The notes below the pieces were generated by a model. That model had not been told where the DNA came from, made no database searches, and worked only from the letters and a program-made list of their open reading frames with translations. Positions 1-11,468 of a stretch of DNA of 64,000 nt are shown one piece after another. Numbering within the stretch: the first letter of the stretch is position 1; each line of letters begins with the position of its first letter. Origin of the DNA: Venturia oleaginea (taxonomy: Eukaryota > Ascomycota > Dothideomycetes > Venturiales > Venturiaceae). The translations under genes were made by a program, and so were the position numbers. The stretch spans positions 1,488,001 to 1,552,000 of the forward strand of contig JABMLP010000001.1 in NCBI GenBank assembly GCA_013176395.1, in the 5' to 3' direction.

Positions 1-2998
1 TTGTATACCCAGCTCTCCTATCCAAAGTCGCGGACTGCTTCAGGAACAACATCACGTTGGGTGATCAAGCCAAAGATGGATTGGACTACAAGAATTCGTT
101 CACCGGAGAAGAGGCGGTTTCTACCATCTCTTTCATCATCAAGACGACGGATCGAAATCTTGCTCTCCTTCTTGGCCGTTCGCTGGATGCCCAAAAGTTC
201 TTTCACGACGTTACGTACCAGCACCGCCTTCGCGACATGAAACATGAAATCTATCAATTTAGGGAAACTATTGTGGACGATGATAGTACCGAGGTGAATG
301 GTGTCTTCACTTTACTCACTGAGTGCTACTCTCCAACTTGCACGAGGGACACTTTGTGCTACTCCATTGCCTGCCCACGACGATTGGAACAGCAAGCACG
401 CCAAGGTGCAAAATCGAAGCCACCAATGTTGAAGCAGGACGATGATGCTGCCATTCATGACGACCAGCTCGATGATACCACCAGGAAATTATGGATTCAC
501 ACTGTTTCCAAAGAGATTGCCGACACCATAGATGACAAGGAGAAGAAACGACAGGAGATCATCTCGGAACTGATGTACACGGAGCGCGACTTTGTGAAAG
601 ATTTGGAGTATTTGCGCGATTTCTGGATGAAGCCGCTTCGGCAACCGATGACATCTCCTATTCCCGAACAGCGCCGAGAACGCTTTGTGCGCACCGTCTT
701 TTCGAACGCTCCAGAGGTCTATCAAGTCAACGCCCGCCTGGCCGATCAACTGACGCGGCGACAACAAGAGCGTCCTATTGTCAAGAACGTGGGAGATATT
801 TTTTTGGAGAATGTGCCTCGTTTCAAGCCTTTCATCACGTATGGTTCTGCGCAACTGTATGCCAAATACGAGTTCGAGCAGGAGAAGCGTGTCAATCCTG
901 CTTTTGTGCGGTTTGTGGACGAGACAGAGCGCTTGAAGGAGTCACGAAAACTCGAACTTAATGGTTATCTCACCAAGCCTACCACACGTCTTGCGAGGTA
1001 TCCTTTGCTACTCGATGGCATTTGGAAGAACACTGCAGACGACAATCCAGACAAAGAGGATATTCCAAAAGCCATTGCCATGGTCAGGAAGTTCCTCGGC
1101 GAGGTCAACGATGCCAGTGGTCGTGCTGAGAACCGCTTCAACCTCTTACAGCTGAGCAAGGAGCTGAAATTCCGTGCTGGTGAATTCGTTGACCTCAAGC
1201 TGACCGACGACAATCGCCAGCTCGTATTCAAGAGCACGCTCAAAAAGACTCCTCAGGAACAACAGGGGGACATTCACGCATATCTTTTCGATCACGCAGT
1301 CCTGCTTGTTCGTGTTAAAACTGTCAACAAGAAAGAGGAACATAAGGTCTACAGGAGGCCGATTCCGTTGGAGCTTCTTGTTATCGCTGAAATGCATGAG
1401 ATCATACCGAAGGTTGGCATTGTCCGACGCCCATCTTCCGGTATCATGGCCACCCGAACACAAACAATGACGGCCATGTCCAAAGACATAGCTAAAGCTG
1501 GTGGATACCCGATCACTATTTCGCCATCTCGGAAAGGGAGGATATGAACTGACTCTTTACTGTGCTTCGGCCATTCAGCAACAGAAGTGGATGGAGGCAG
1601 TTGATAAGCAGCAAAATGAACTGCGTCATCGCAGCAACGTTTATATCAAGGATAACCTTAGCGAAGGCTTTTTCAATGCGGCCACTCGCGTCAACTGTTG
1701 CGTGCCTATCGATGGTGGTCGAAAGCTTGTTGTTGGTACCGACAATGGGATTTACGTGTGTGAACGCAAGCCCAAAGACGCGTCAATCAAACCTCGCAGA
1801 GCTCTTGACATCAAGAACGTCGCTCAAATTGATGTTCTTGAGCAGCATTCGATTCTCCTCGTGCTCAGCGATAAAACACTCTACTCTTATCCTCTGGAGT
1901 CGTTGAGTCCCGATGCAGGCCAGCCTGGTATCAGCAAACGAGGACGCAAGATCTGCCACGCCAACTTCTTCAAGTCGGGCGTTTGCCAGGGTCAACAGCT
2001 TGTGTGCTGCGTCAAGACGTCTGCTTTGTCCAGCACAATCCGTGTCTACGAGCCGATGGACTCGATGACCAAGAAGTCTAAAAAATCAGGTTTCGCCAAA
2101 ATGCTTGCTGGTAACGAGGATGTGCTGAAGCCTTTCAAAGTTAGTGATTCTCCATTAAGCGGAAACTCTTTCAGCATGAACAGCTTCGAGGTTGATAAGC
2201 TGTCTGGATGGAGATTCAAGGTTTGTGCCATCACGACTTGGTTGCCTGTGCCTATGATCACTCTCATCATATCAACATGGCTATTGCCGCTCGTCGCTTT
2301 GGCTCAACACTCGACGATCCAATTCTGTCATGTACCCGCCTCTTTCACGTTGCTAATCCGTCTCTTTACAGGAATTTTACATCCCCACGGAATCTTCCTC
2401 CATTCACTTCTTACGATCCAAGCTATGTGTCGGCTGTGCTCGCGGGTTCGAAATTGTTTCGCTCGAAACCTTGGAGGCGCAATCCTTGCTTGACCAGGCC
2501 GACACCTCACTTGATTTCGTTCAACGCAAGAGTGACAGCTCGATCAAGCCGGTTTTCATTGAGCGCATCCAGACTGAGTTCTTACTTTGCTACTCCGATT
2601 ACTCGTTCTTTGTTAACAGAAATGGCTGGCGTGCTAGACCGGACTGGATAATCGCATGGGAGGGCAATCCCAACGCGTTCGCCATCTTCAACCCGTATAT
2701 TCTCGCATTCGAGCCAAGCTTCATAGAGATCCGTCATATGGACACTGGTATGCTCGTTCACATCATCACTGCCAAAAACGTGCGAATGCTTCATTCGAGC
2801 ACCAGAGAGGTAGGATCATTGTCCTTGCGTAGTCGTCAGGAAGCCTCGAGCTAATATTTTGACCAGATCTTATACGCCTACGAAGACGAAATGGGCGAGG
2901 ATGTCGTCGCATCCCTTGATTTCTGGGGCAACGGCACACAACCACCTACCCATAGTAATTCCGCTCCAGATGTGCCCCAAATCGAAAATGGCCGATAG
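1..2998 (+). CDS. ROM2: Rho1 guanine nucleotide exchange factor (Rom1/Rom2 type), 5' partial
   Basis: Activates Rho1 GTPase in the cell-wall-integrity pathway at the plasma membrane (family knowledge). The frame is open from base 3. Order seen: end of a DEP domain (LLGRSLDAQKFFHDV), a DH domain around 560-1100 (ELMYTERDFVKDLEYL), a PH-like region to about 1610, then a CNH/citron domain (GYELTLY, NGIYVCERKP, FYIPTESSSIHFL, SFFVNRNGWRARP). Introns: 2140-2371 (donor GTTAGT, joins KPFK to EFYIPTE; an alternative donor at 2221 is also in frame) and 2810-2866. Stop TAG at 2996-2998. The DH-PH part is in one frame and everything after about 1525 is in the next (+1). GYPIT before the break and HLGKGGYELTLY after it look contiguous, so an extra base near 1520-1527 is likely: an assembly error or a real lesion. 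The true start lies upstream of the window. Confidence 0.92.
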
Positions 2999-3087
2999 GA
3001 CGACACACCTTTTTACATATAGCCTTTGTCATCTTTCGTCTCTATACAAAATTGTTCGCTAACAAAGTCTTTCTTGTTGCAGGGTCT

Positions 3088-3678
3088 ATGGTGGAAGCGA
3101 TTTTCTCGGATCCTGCTTGGCATTCGGAGCCATTCCTAGACGAGGAATCCACACAAGATCTTTCAATTCCCGGTGTACTCAAGATTCACGTACCCACGAC
3201 TGCAGAGAGCAAGAAATGGCCTTGCTATACCTATGACAGCATTGACGATCCCGCGAATTGGACCATTACCTGGTCACTGGGCTCTCACTCTTTCACCATC
3301 GACCACGATATCGTGGTCATTGACACTCGTGATATTGACAACCAAAGGTCTGTTCCTGAGCTTCAAGCTGTGCCTGGTCTTTCCTTCGACCGCCAAGGCA
3401 CACCGGAAAGCGATGCAGACTCCGTCAGCATCAAAACCACAGAGTCGAAGCCTTTTCTTGTCCTGGACCCGTCACAAAGAGAAAGGATGGACGTTGTGCC
3501 AGATAAGAATTCGAGGCTTTCTTCGGTCGATTGGTTGGGCGTTTCCCTGCTTCCCGGTGTTTCTGTTATGGATCGGGGTCGTCCTGTTCGCAAGAGTTCT
3601 GCTGCTTGTTGGCCTGGGGTTGGAAGGACGCATCCTAGCGAGGCGCTGGAGGAGTGGAGGCCTAGGAAGGAGTACTGA
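3088..3678 (+). CDS. Hypothetical ORF downstream of ROM2, possible membrane-anchored protein
   Basis: An open frame starts at ATG 3088, just behind a strong intron acceptor (TTCTTGTTGCAG ending at 3082). The product is acidic and not a family I recognise. Near the end (3510-3620) the neighbouring +1 frame encodes a convincing hydrophobic segment (FPVFLLWIGVVLFARVLLL) followed by basic residues, so the real C terminus may switch frame into a membrane anchor. An intron 2955-3082 (donor GTAATT) would also join this frame in phase to the last ROM2 exon, making it a ROM2 C-terminal extension. I prefer a separate or decayed gene because ROM2 already has a good stop at 2998. Confidence 0.35.
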   Translation: MVEAIFSDPAWHSEPFLDEESTQDLSIPGVLKIHVPTTAESKKWPCYTYDSIDDPANWTITWSLGSHSFTIDHDIVVIDTRDIDNQRSVPELQAVPGLSFDRQGTPESDADSVSIKTTESKPFLVLDPSQRERMDVVPDKNSRLSSVDWLGVSLLPGVSVMDRGRPVRKSSAACWPGVGRTHPSEALEEWRPRKEY

Positions 3679-6600
3679 GGTTGTCGTCGAGCGTGCGTTT
3701 GGTTTTTCCATGTTTGATCTTGGTGGACTTTTGGTTCATAAGAGACTGCTGGCTGGATGATGAATAGGGCATTGCCGCTGGTTTCCGTCTATTTGCTGCT
3801 AATTTCGTTGTCGTCGCATGTGGGTCTGTGAACCTTTTCTTGTAGGATATCTTGTTGGACAGTGGTTCTTGGTGGATACAAGTTTTTTGAAGCACAATGA
3901 TGATTAGGAAGGATATGATGACAGTTCTACTGTTGACATATATAGAGCAGGGATGAACAATATGTACAGCTTTTTCATCAAACAAAGTTGATGGCTCGAA
4001 TTTGCTTTGTCCAATGGGTTCCAATTCTCTATAATGGTCCCATCGTCGCACTGACTGCAGATCACACCGCATTATCCAATTCACAATTATGGAAATCGAG
4101 TGGCTATCGATTAGAAGTACGTATTGCATTGTTCCATCGTGGACAATGAGAAAAGGTTCTTCCCTACTCCTTGCTTCAACAGGCCATGGTTCGTCGTCCA
4201 AAATTTGCGGCACGCTGACCTAAATCTAGCTGTTGAGAAGATTTAAAGTCGCTGCGACCAATTTACGCTATCCACTGGCCCATCATCTACCATTGTTCCC
4301 ACAGAACTTTCCTCCATGATCCATAGTCATAATCCATAATCCCAGGCCATGATGGGGCTGGGTTCTGGTGTGATACACGATAGAATCCACTCGCTTACCT
4401 GTTTCTTTGACGATTGCGTTGCTACTCTGGCTTTCTCGATTCTTCATCAGGACGAGAGTGTTCCTAGGTGTCACCGACGTGGAGGCGTAGCATCCGACTT
4501 CGACTGCCGTCCGAAGGCGATTCGATAAAGTTTTAAAGACCTAACGCCGTCCTGATCTCCTCCCGAAGGTATCGCGGATTGTCTGAAAACTGGTCGACAG
4601 AGGTTTTTAGATGTATCGCCATCTTGCCGAGGCTTGAGCATTTTTAAGTCATACTGGACACAATGGACGTGTTTGAGACCCTACTTGTCTGCAGTTTCTA
4701 GTCATGCTGAGGACAAAGACCAGTTTTGAGACTCGCCGGTCTGTTGGTTGATCGAACAATGTGTTGAAGGTTGGAGGATGCTGCTTGGAGGATGCAGCGA
4801 CGAAGATACCGTATTTGCAGACGCGAGGTTGACCTGAGTGAGATGTATTGAAACGATGAAGATGCTTGAGGATGAAGTTGAAGTTGAGGTCGGAGGAACA
4901 TGAAAGACATTGTGACGTAACTGACAGGTAAGCTCATGTGCTCGATTTTGGCGGGTCAGTAATTCGGTGCAATCATGCTGTTTTTATGCCTTTAGATCTC
5001 ATAGGTGATCGGTCGCACTTGCTACGAGTTCGAGAGGGGTAAGGAATGCTGCGAGTTTTGGATCGGTGGTATGTGTGGCCCAGACGAGGGGATAAGTCGG
5101 TGTACTGTGAAGAATTGGAGAAACAATTGGACATTGATACACTTTCAAAGCTTAATTGTTTAGATAAACCCATGGGCTTTCTCACCAAAGTGGTACACTG
5201 AGATAGGAAGGCAGTGGAGAATTAGAGACGGCGGAGGTGTAAAGGCTGCTTGCTTTCGTGCTGCTGCAATACTGCATCTGGCTGGTCCGAGATGACAGTG
5301 GTGCCATTGAGTTCAACAATGTTCGTCGTGATCTAGGTAGATATTTTTTACACCCACGCACCTTTTTCCAATGTCAAGTGTTTTAGGCAGGAGGTCGATT
5401 TCAGTATTGTGTGCTGCTAGTAAACAAATTCATGTCTATGCTCGTGTCTAAAGGCCTTATACTGTCTATCCAAACGCCGTGGGTTCCTTAGCCATCTTGT
5501 GCCCACGGCGTCACGGTGTGACTGATGAAGTATGGCTGGTAGGATTTAATTTTCGAGTTGTTTCTGTCAGTGGTAAATCACACGCTGCAAGGACGGAGAA
5601 GTACTCCCTACTTTAAATCCGAACTGGTCGTCCATAAATTAATATCTAATTGAGTACGGATTTGGCAGCCTCAGCCTGCTTTTCGAAAGCCAACTTTCAA
5701 GTCTAGAACGATAGCTTCAGTTGCGCGGTAGCAGCTCTTGTTCCACCTTCTATTCTTCCTCACCGCTCTGAACCAGTTCTCACGAACTGAAGCAGATCAA
5801 ACCTCAAGGCAGCGGTAGTATCGCATACCCTCCTTTTTGGAAGTGGAGCGACGGCTTGTCTTTGGACATCTGACATGGAAGTAGAGATTTCTTGGTAGGA
5901 GGATATCAAAGCACCTTGGTCAAATAGCTTTTTGGGGGGTAATAAAATTTCTTCCCCAATCCGCTACTACCTCCGAAGCGATGTTGTACGATCAAGATTG
6001 GGTGATTGCCTCCAGGATGTAAGATAGATGATACCACTTTGCGCTAAAAATCTTATCGTCTACTCTTCCCACCTCAGGTTCCCCCACCATATTTATTTAC
6101 CACAGGGCGGACAGGATAAATATGTCTTCGGTAAGTATGAGATGTTCCTACTATCGCGCGGGCAAAGTGATGTTGAAGGACGGACGAATTGAAGAGATAT
6201 GAAGATGACGTGTCTTTGAGAAAGTGGCGCCGAGCTCGGCACATGTTCGAGTTCGCAATCGTGCTTCGTCAGCATTTGTGGCTTTGAGACGAGTCATTGC
6301 AGGCAGCCTTGAATGTCGTGGATGATAGACGAAAAAGAGAGATAGAGAGGACTGGGTTTTCCCTCACGCGGGGCGTGGTGATATTAACCTGGAGCGTTAG
6401 GGTAAGTAACGCACTGGATCATGATCTCTACGTGCAAGAAAAACTTATGCTCAACAGCATTCGTATTGGTAGACAAACACCCAGTATGAAGATTGTGAGG
6501 CAACCGTCCCCGTATTGAGAAGGGATCATGAGTGGCCTTGAGCAGAGATCAATAGAGAGATCACCAAAGTCGTCGCAACGAATCGTAGAGAAACGCGCAG

Positions 6601-9193
6601 TCGAACGACGCAATGCAAGGCGGACTCTGGGCAGTTTAAGGAGAAGGTGATACTACAGTTCCGTTCCGCTCTTCTCATGGCTCTTCTTGGCTTGTCAGGA
6701 GTTCAAATAGGCTTGCGAAACTCGAGAAACAGATTTGCAAGTCCGACGTAACACCAAGATATAGCGGAGTCTGGGCGCCAAGGTGACTACGTGACCATGA
6801 AGACGGGCCAAGAGCGGGCTGAGCCACAACCGTTGCACGGAGGCCAAAGGGAGGACCAGTCTGTTCTCGATCTGGAGGTTTGGTGAGTGGTGAGATGGCG
6901 ATCATCGGTCTCGGCGGGCGTTGTGAGACTGGAGCCTCACCTTTCAGTCTGCGTGAAACGTGCTTAGAGCCAGCCGATGACCGATACATTCGAGAGTTTC
7001 CCAGGATTCGATGTTATCAATATCTTGTCGCCCTAGGTAGTTGCTGGGCGGTATAACAAGATTCACATTGGCGAAACGAAACGATGCTTTGTCTTCAATT
7101 TAAGACAGTCGGTACCACAGGTCTTACTCACCCATAGGAAACTTACGAAACCTTGGATCACGATCACGTAAAATACCTCCACAGTATTGTACAGGAGCCC
7201 ATCCAGAAGGGAACAACCATCACCGATGGGTTGTGACGCCAAGACAATCGCTGGAGAAGAGGTGCATTGTGAAAGCGTGGAGGAAGGAGAGGAATAAGTC
7301 GGCAGTAGGGCCAGGCTTCTACGGGCAATTCTGTGAATCACAAGCTTTCCCTGCAGCTGATTCCTCTCTTCCCTTACTGAGACTGTTCGTCGTGTGTTGA
7401 TTTGGTCGCACACGCTTCAGAGCTTACTACATTGAGATTGATTATATTCGTGCACATATATGTACGAGGTAACGCGATAAAAGTATTCAGATTGTGTTGA
7501 AAGTCTTACTAGAGCCCCGGGCACTACCGCAAGATACCAAGACAATGACCGGCATACTTTCCGTAGGAAAGTATCTGCGATTTTCAGGTTCAGATACTAT
7601 TGAATACGCTTGGCTACTCCCAAATCGGGCACGTGGAAAGAAACGACCTGGCCTTCCAAGCATTCGGCCAAGGTATTCTTCCGATATAAATCTTAGCACA
7701 TCAGAATTAATCCATTAGAACGTTTTCAATATCAAGGAGGAATACGATGAGGTTGCAATTTGCAATGTCTGAGATGGAGAGATGAAGGAGGGTGACATCG
7801 ACTTCCAACCAATCGAAAGACTTGCATTTGACGGGATCCTCGAAACATCACCCCCACGCCTTGAAATGCCCGTTGTCCCGACGGACATGTGCGCCAGCCA
7901 GCTGTGAAGAGTTTTGAAGGTTTCGCGACGCTATCTTCGAAATACGTTCTTCGTCTGCTATGACGAATCGTCGTCCCAATAGATCATTGCCTCTTGGAGA
8001 AATAGCTTCATTAGAGCTTTCTGTATAGAAGGCTTAGAGAGCTTCTCGAAGTCCGGTGACAGGGAAGAAACAGAAGAGAGTTGACAAAAAAGAAATGGCG
8101 CATCTAAATCGGCATCCCCGCGGCGGCCGTTTCGATCATGGGATGAATCAAGGGCAGATGTTCACACAGCATGAGGTGCTGTCCCTGTAGGGCTGACCTC
8201 GTAACGGAGGACGACTGGTTGGCCGGCTGGCCGCAGAGTCGATCCGTAGGTACTATACATAGTATGTAACGAACGCTGCGTCCAGTCTCGATAGAGAAGG
8301 TTAACATACAGCGTTAATATGCTTGGCAGCTTCAGCGGACAAGCCTTTTAAATGTCTTGAATATCTTGGATATCTTGGATATCCAGCAGACATAAGGATG
8401 CGAAAAGTGGCCATCTTTTTTCAGATTGGAACCAATCAATTTTGGCATCACAAGCTGGTGGAACCTCTGTTCGTCAGCAAGAGCCGCATCACCGTGTATC
8501 TTGAGAGCTTTGGGAGTACTTCCATCTATGATTAACGGCGTGTGCCTATCCAGTTGCAGCCTCTTCCCAAATGTCCATCAATCCTATGTCTGCGTGATTA
8601 CCGCTTCCTCGAGCACTCCCCTTCCTGCCAGATGCAAGACAAGAAAGGCTGGAGAACTCGAGTGACGAGGGGTGTGCAACCTGCAACTCATAAGGCCATT
8701 TGCTGGTGTGAGACTGTAAGCCACGGCAATCAGCTCTTGGCCTGATGGAGTGTTTCGTACGTCTTTCCAGCTTGTCGGATTTTGTGTATCTTGCCCATAA
8801 ATCGTACAATTCCTCCTCCTCGGCGGTCGGCACAGTCTTCAAGCATCAGGGCTGGGGGGGGGGGGGGAATATACGCGTGTTTGACCACCCCCACCTATAA
8901 ACTCGGCAGCAGACCATCTCTCCTGCTCAGCAGTCTCTTGGTTGTTCTCTCAAACATTTCCTTTTGCTAGCCTGGAACAAAAGCGCTTCCATCCCATTTC
9001 AAGTCGCCCTCGATACTGCCTAGCCGAAATCGCCTTGGACTGCATCATATAATCAACTCAACTCTCCCCCAACTGAATTGATTTTCCTTGCAAGAAGTGT
9101 GCACTGCTACTGCTACGGCAAGGCGGGAAGAAGCTTCATTCGTTCTCAGTCTGCAAGTTATCAGCCCGCTTGGCTCGCCACACGCGCATCGCC
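3679..9193. other. Long stretch without a recognisable gene
   Basis: 5.5 kb with only short open frames. A minus-strand ORF (3662-4213) has a hydrophobic patch but no recognisable motif. There is a 14-G homopolymer at 8854-8867 and a CT-rich stretch just before the kinase start. I see no transposon ends. It is probably UTR and upstream regulatory DNA of the flanking genes, possibly with a non-coding transcript. Confidence 0.5.
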
Positions 9194-11468
9194 ATGGCTG
9201 CCACTAGTACTTTACAAGCACCTCCTCGTCAGGCCGCCTTGTTCGTCAATTCCTCCGCTTCTCAACCTACTCCTACGCATTCCCAACCCTCCTCAGCACA
9301 TTTCTCGAATACTCCCTCCCGACGCCTTCGGAGCATGCTGGATATCGGGCCTGTGCATGAGCCTATCCTTGAAGAGGGCACCAATTCTGAGGAAAACCAA
9401 AGCACAGATGGTAGCGACGGAAACCTCGAACCATTAACTTCCCACCGGCACCGACACGCATCAAATCTTGTACATAAAAACCAACAAACACGATTTCGGC
9501 AACCGCGAGCCGATTCCCTCAACTGACGCCAAACCCATGGAACGCAGCAATCCGGCTCCGCGGTTGATACAGATCCAAACCGCGAAGGTGAACCCGCCGA
9601 ACCAACATATGAGCCCTCTATCGCACACCCCAACAATAGAACAAGCTCCATCACATCCTCTGTCCCGAAGAACAAGCAGCAAAGTCAACATGACAAAAAT
9701 CACCCCAGTCGAGTCCTTGTCTCCTTCGCAAAACGAAAAAAGACCTGGTGTCTTCAGAAAAGCTACCAGCTTCCTCAGGCGAACCAATTCTCGTGTGGAC
9801 AACGTTATCGACCAATACGCTCCCGCTGAGCCGCGAAGCACACCTCGGGTGCGAGCTCCGTCTCACGAATCGAACAGCCGCCCACCCAACTTCACTTTCT
9901 CCACACGCAGGTCGTCACGGTCGAACACACCTCCTTCGCCCAGCTCGCCTTCGAGTACAATTGGTGAACGGCAATCAGAAATGGCAAGAGAAAGTGAGGA
10001 TTTCGGGAGGAGGAGGACGTCCAATTCTGCAATCAATCTGAACAGTAACAGCACGCCAAGGTCTGGGATTACGTGGGGCCCAGGATTCACCGATGGCGGA
10101 CTGCAAGTCCCAATGCAGCCCTCAAGACGTAGATCAGCCAGTACAGAACAGGTCCCAGGCTCCATTAGGCACCCTAATGAGCCAATCCGAGAAGACGACG
10201 AAAGGCCGGCCACGACTTTACAGGCTTCATTTTCTGCTCGCGCTGATGCCGGTGTGGGATTGAAGGCTCGAAGGCTGAGTTTGTCTTTGCCAGACGACAT
10301 GCTTGTGATTACCCATGAGCTGGAGAAAGAGTACAAGAGCGGTAAAGTTTTCAGCGGTAAAGGTCATGTGGTAGGAAGGGGAGCTACAGCAAAGGTCACG
10401 ACCATGATTAAAAAGGACGGACCAAAGGATGAGCTTTATGCCGTGAAGGAGTTTCGTGATAGGGAAAAAGGGGAAGATGAGGGTGAATATGTCATGAAGA
10501 TCAAGTCAGAGTACACTGTTGCCAACAGCCTGAACCACCCTAGCATCGTGCGCACGTTCGACCTATGCCTCGATAAACACCATCGGTATAACCACGTCAT
10601 GGAATACTGCGAATTCGAGCTCTATGCACTGGTTGAGCGAGGGCTTTTCAGGGACCATTACAAGTTGGCCGACAGGGTGTGCTTTTTCAAACAAATCCTA
10701 CGTGCAGTCGATTACCTTCATCTCAACGGGATCGCCCATCGCGACATCAAACTTGAGAACATCCTCATGACCAAGGACGGATATCTCAAGCTGACGGATT
10801 TTGGAGTTTCGGAAGTTTTCTGCGGCGAGCATCCTGGAACGAGAGCCTCCGGCGGCAAGTGCGGCCAAAACATGAGCGCGCCGAGGAAGTGCTCACCTGG
10901 CATTTGTGGTAGTTTGCCATACATTTCACCAGAAGTCCTCTCCAAGAAGGTCGAGTATGATCCTACAAAACTCGACTCTTGGTCCTGCGCCATGGTCTAC
11001 GTCAACTTGTGTCATTCAGGTTCTCCATGGCAGAGCGCCGCAGAGGACAGTAAAGACGCTGCGTGGATTACATACAAGTCGGGCTACGCCAAATGGCTCG
11101 CATCACATCCCGACGGCGAAATCACCGATGGTGATGGCGGCGCTCCCAATTGTGGACCCGCCTTCAAGCCAGATTACATGGGCAATCCAGCGTTAAAGCG
11201 ACTCATGTTCAAGATGTTGCACCCCAATCCCGATAAGCGCCTTACAGTTCATGACGCTCTCATTGGCCCAACACTTCGAGGGTGGGATTGCTGCGCCCCG
11301 GACAGTTTTGAAGATCTCAGTTGCGAATTTGATGTCAGAAAGGGGGTCAAACCAGTGAAGGGAAAAATGTTGAAACAAGTAAAACACCATCATATTCCTC
11401 CCGCAAAAGAAGGGAAAATAAACAAAGCCTTTCAACATCGATTTGATATGGGTCATGGATGGAATTGA
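9194..11468 (+). CDS. Serine/threonine protein kinase, HAL (SAT4/HAL4-NPR1) group
   Basis: This yeast-type kinase group regulates ion and nutrient transporters. The catalytic domain lies roughly at residues 350-650. Visible motifs: glycine loop GRGATAKV, ATP-binding Lys in YAVKEF, HRDIKLEN catalytic loop, DFGVSE, and SPEVL where APE is usual. A Cys/Gly-rich insert (GGKCGQN) sits before the activation segment. The N terminus is long, Ser/Pro/Arg-rich and probably disordered. The start ATG at 9194 has a strong context (CGCCATGGCT). The first coding stretch is in frame 2 and the kinase in frame 3. An intron 9470-9572 (donor GTACAT, acceptor TTGATACAG, phase 0) links them and gives 723 aa. The donor is weak, and frame 2 stays coding-like beyond it, so a frameshift is the alternative. 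Confidence 0.88.

Noticed and set aside
1440..1491. A 51-nt GT-AG intron in ROM2 that might explain the frame change
   Set aside because: Its length is a multiple of three, so it does not change frame, and it would not remove the break between GYPIT and HLGKGGY.
3662..4213. 183-codon minus-strand frame with a hydrophobic stretch
   Set aside because: No recognisable domain, unusual composition in its second half, and it overlaps the 3' end of the plus-strand ORF; not enough to call a gene.
6675..6989. 104-codon minus-strand frame in the long gene-empty stretch
   Set aside because: Pro/Ser/Arg-rich chance-like translation with no start context or homology that I recognise.
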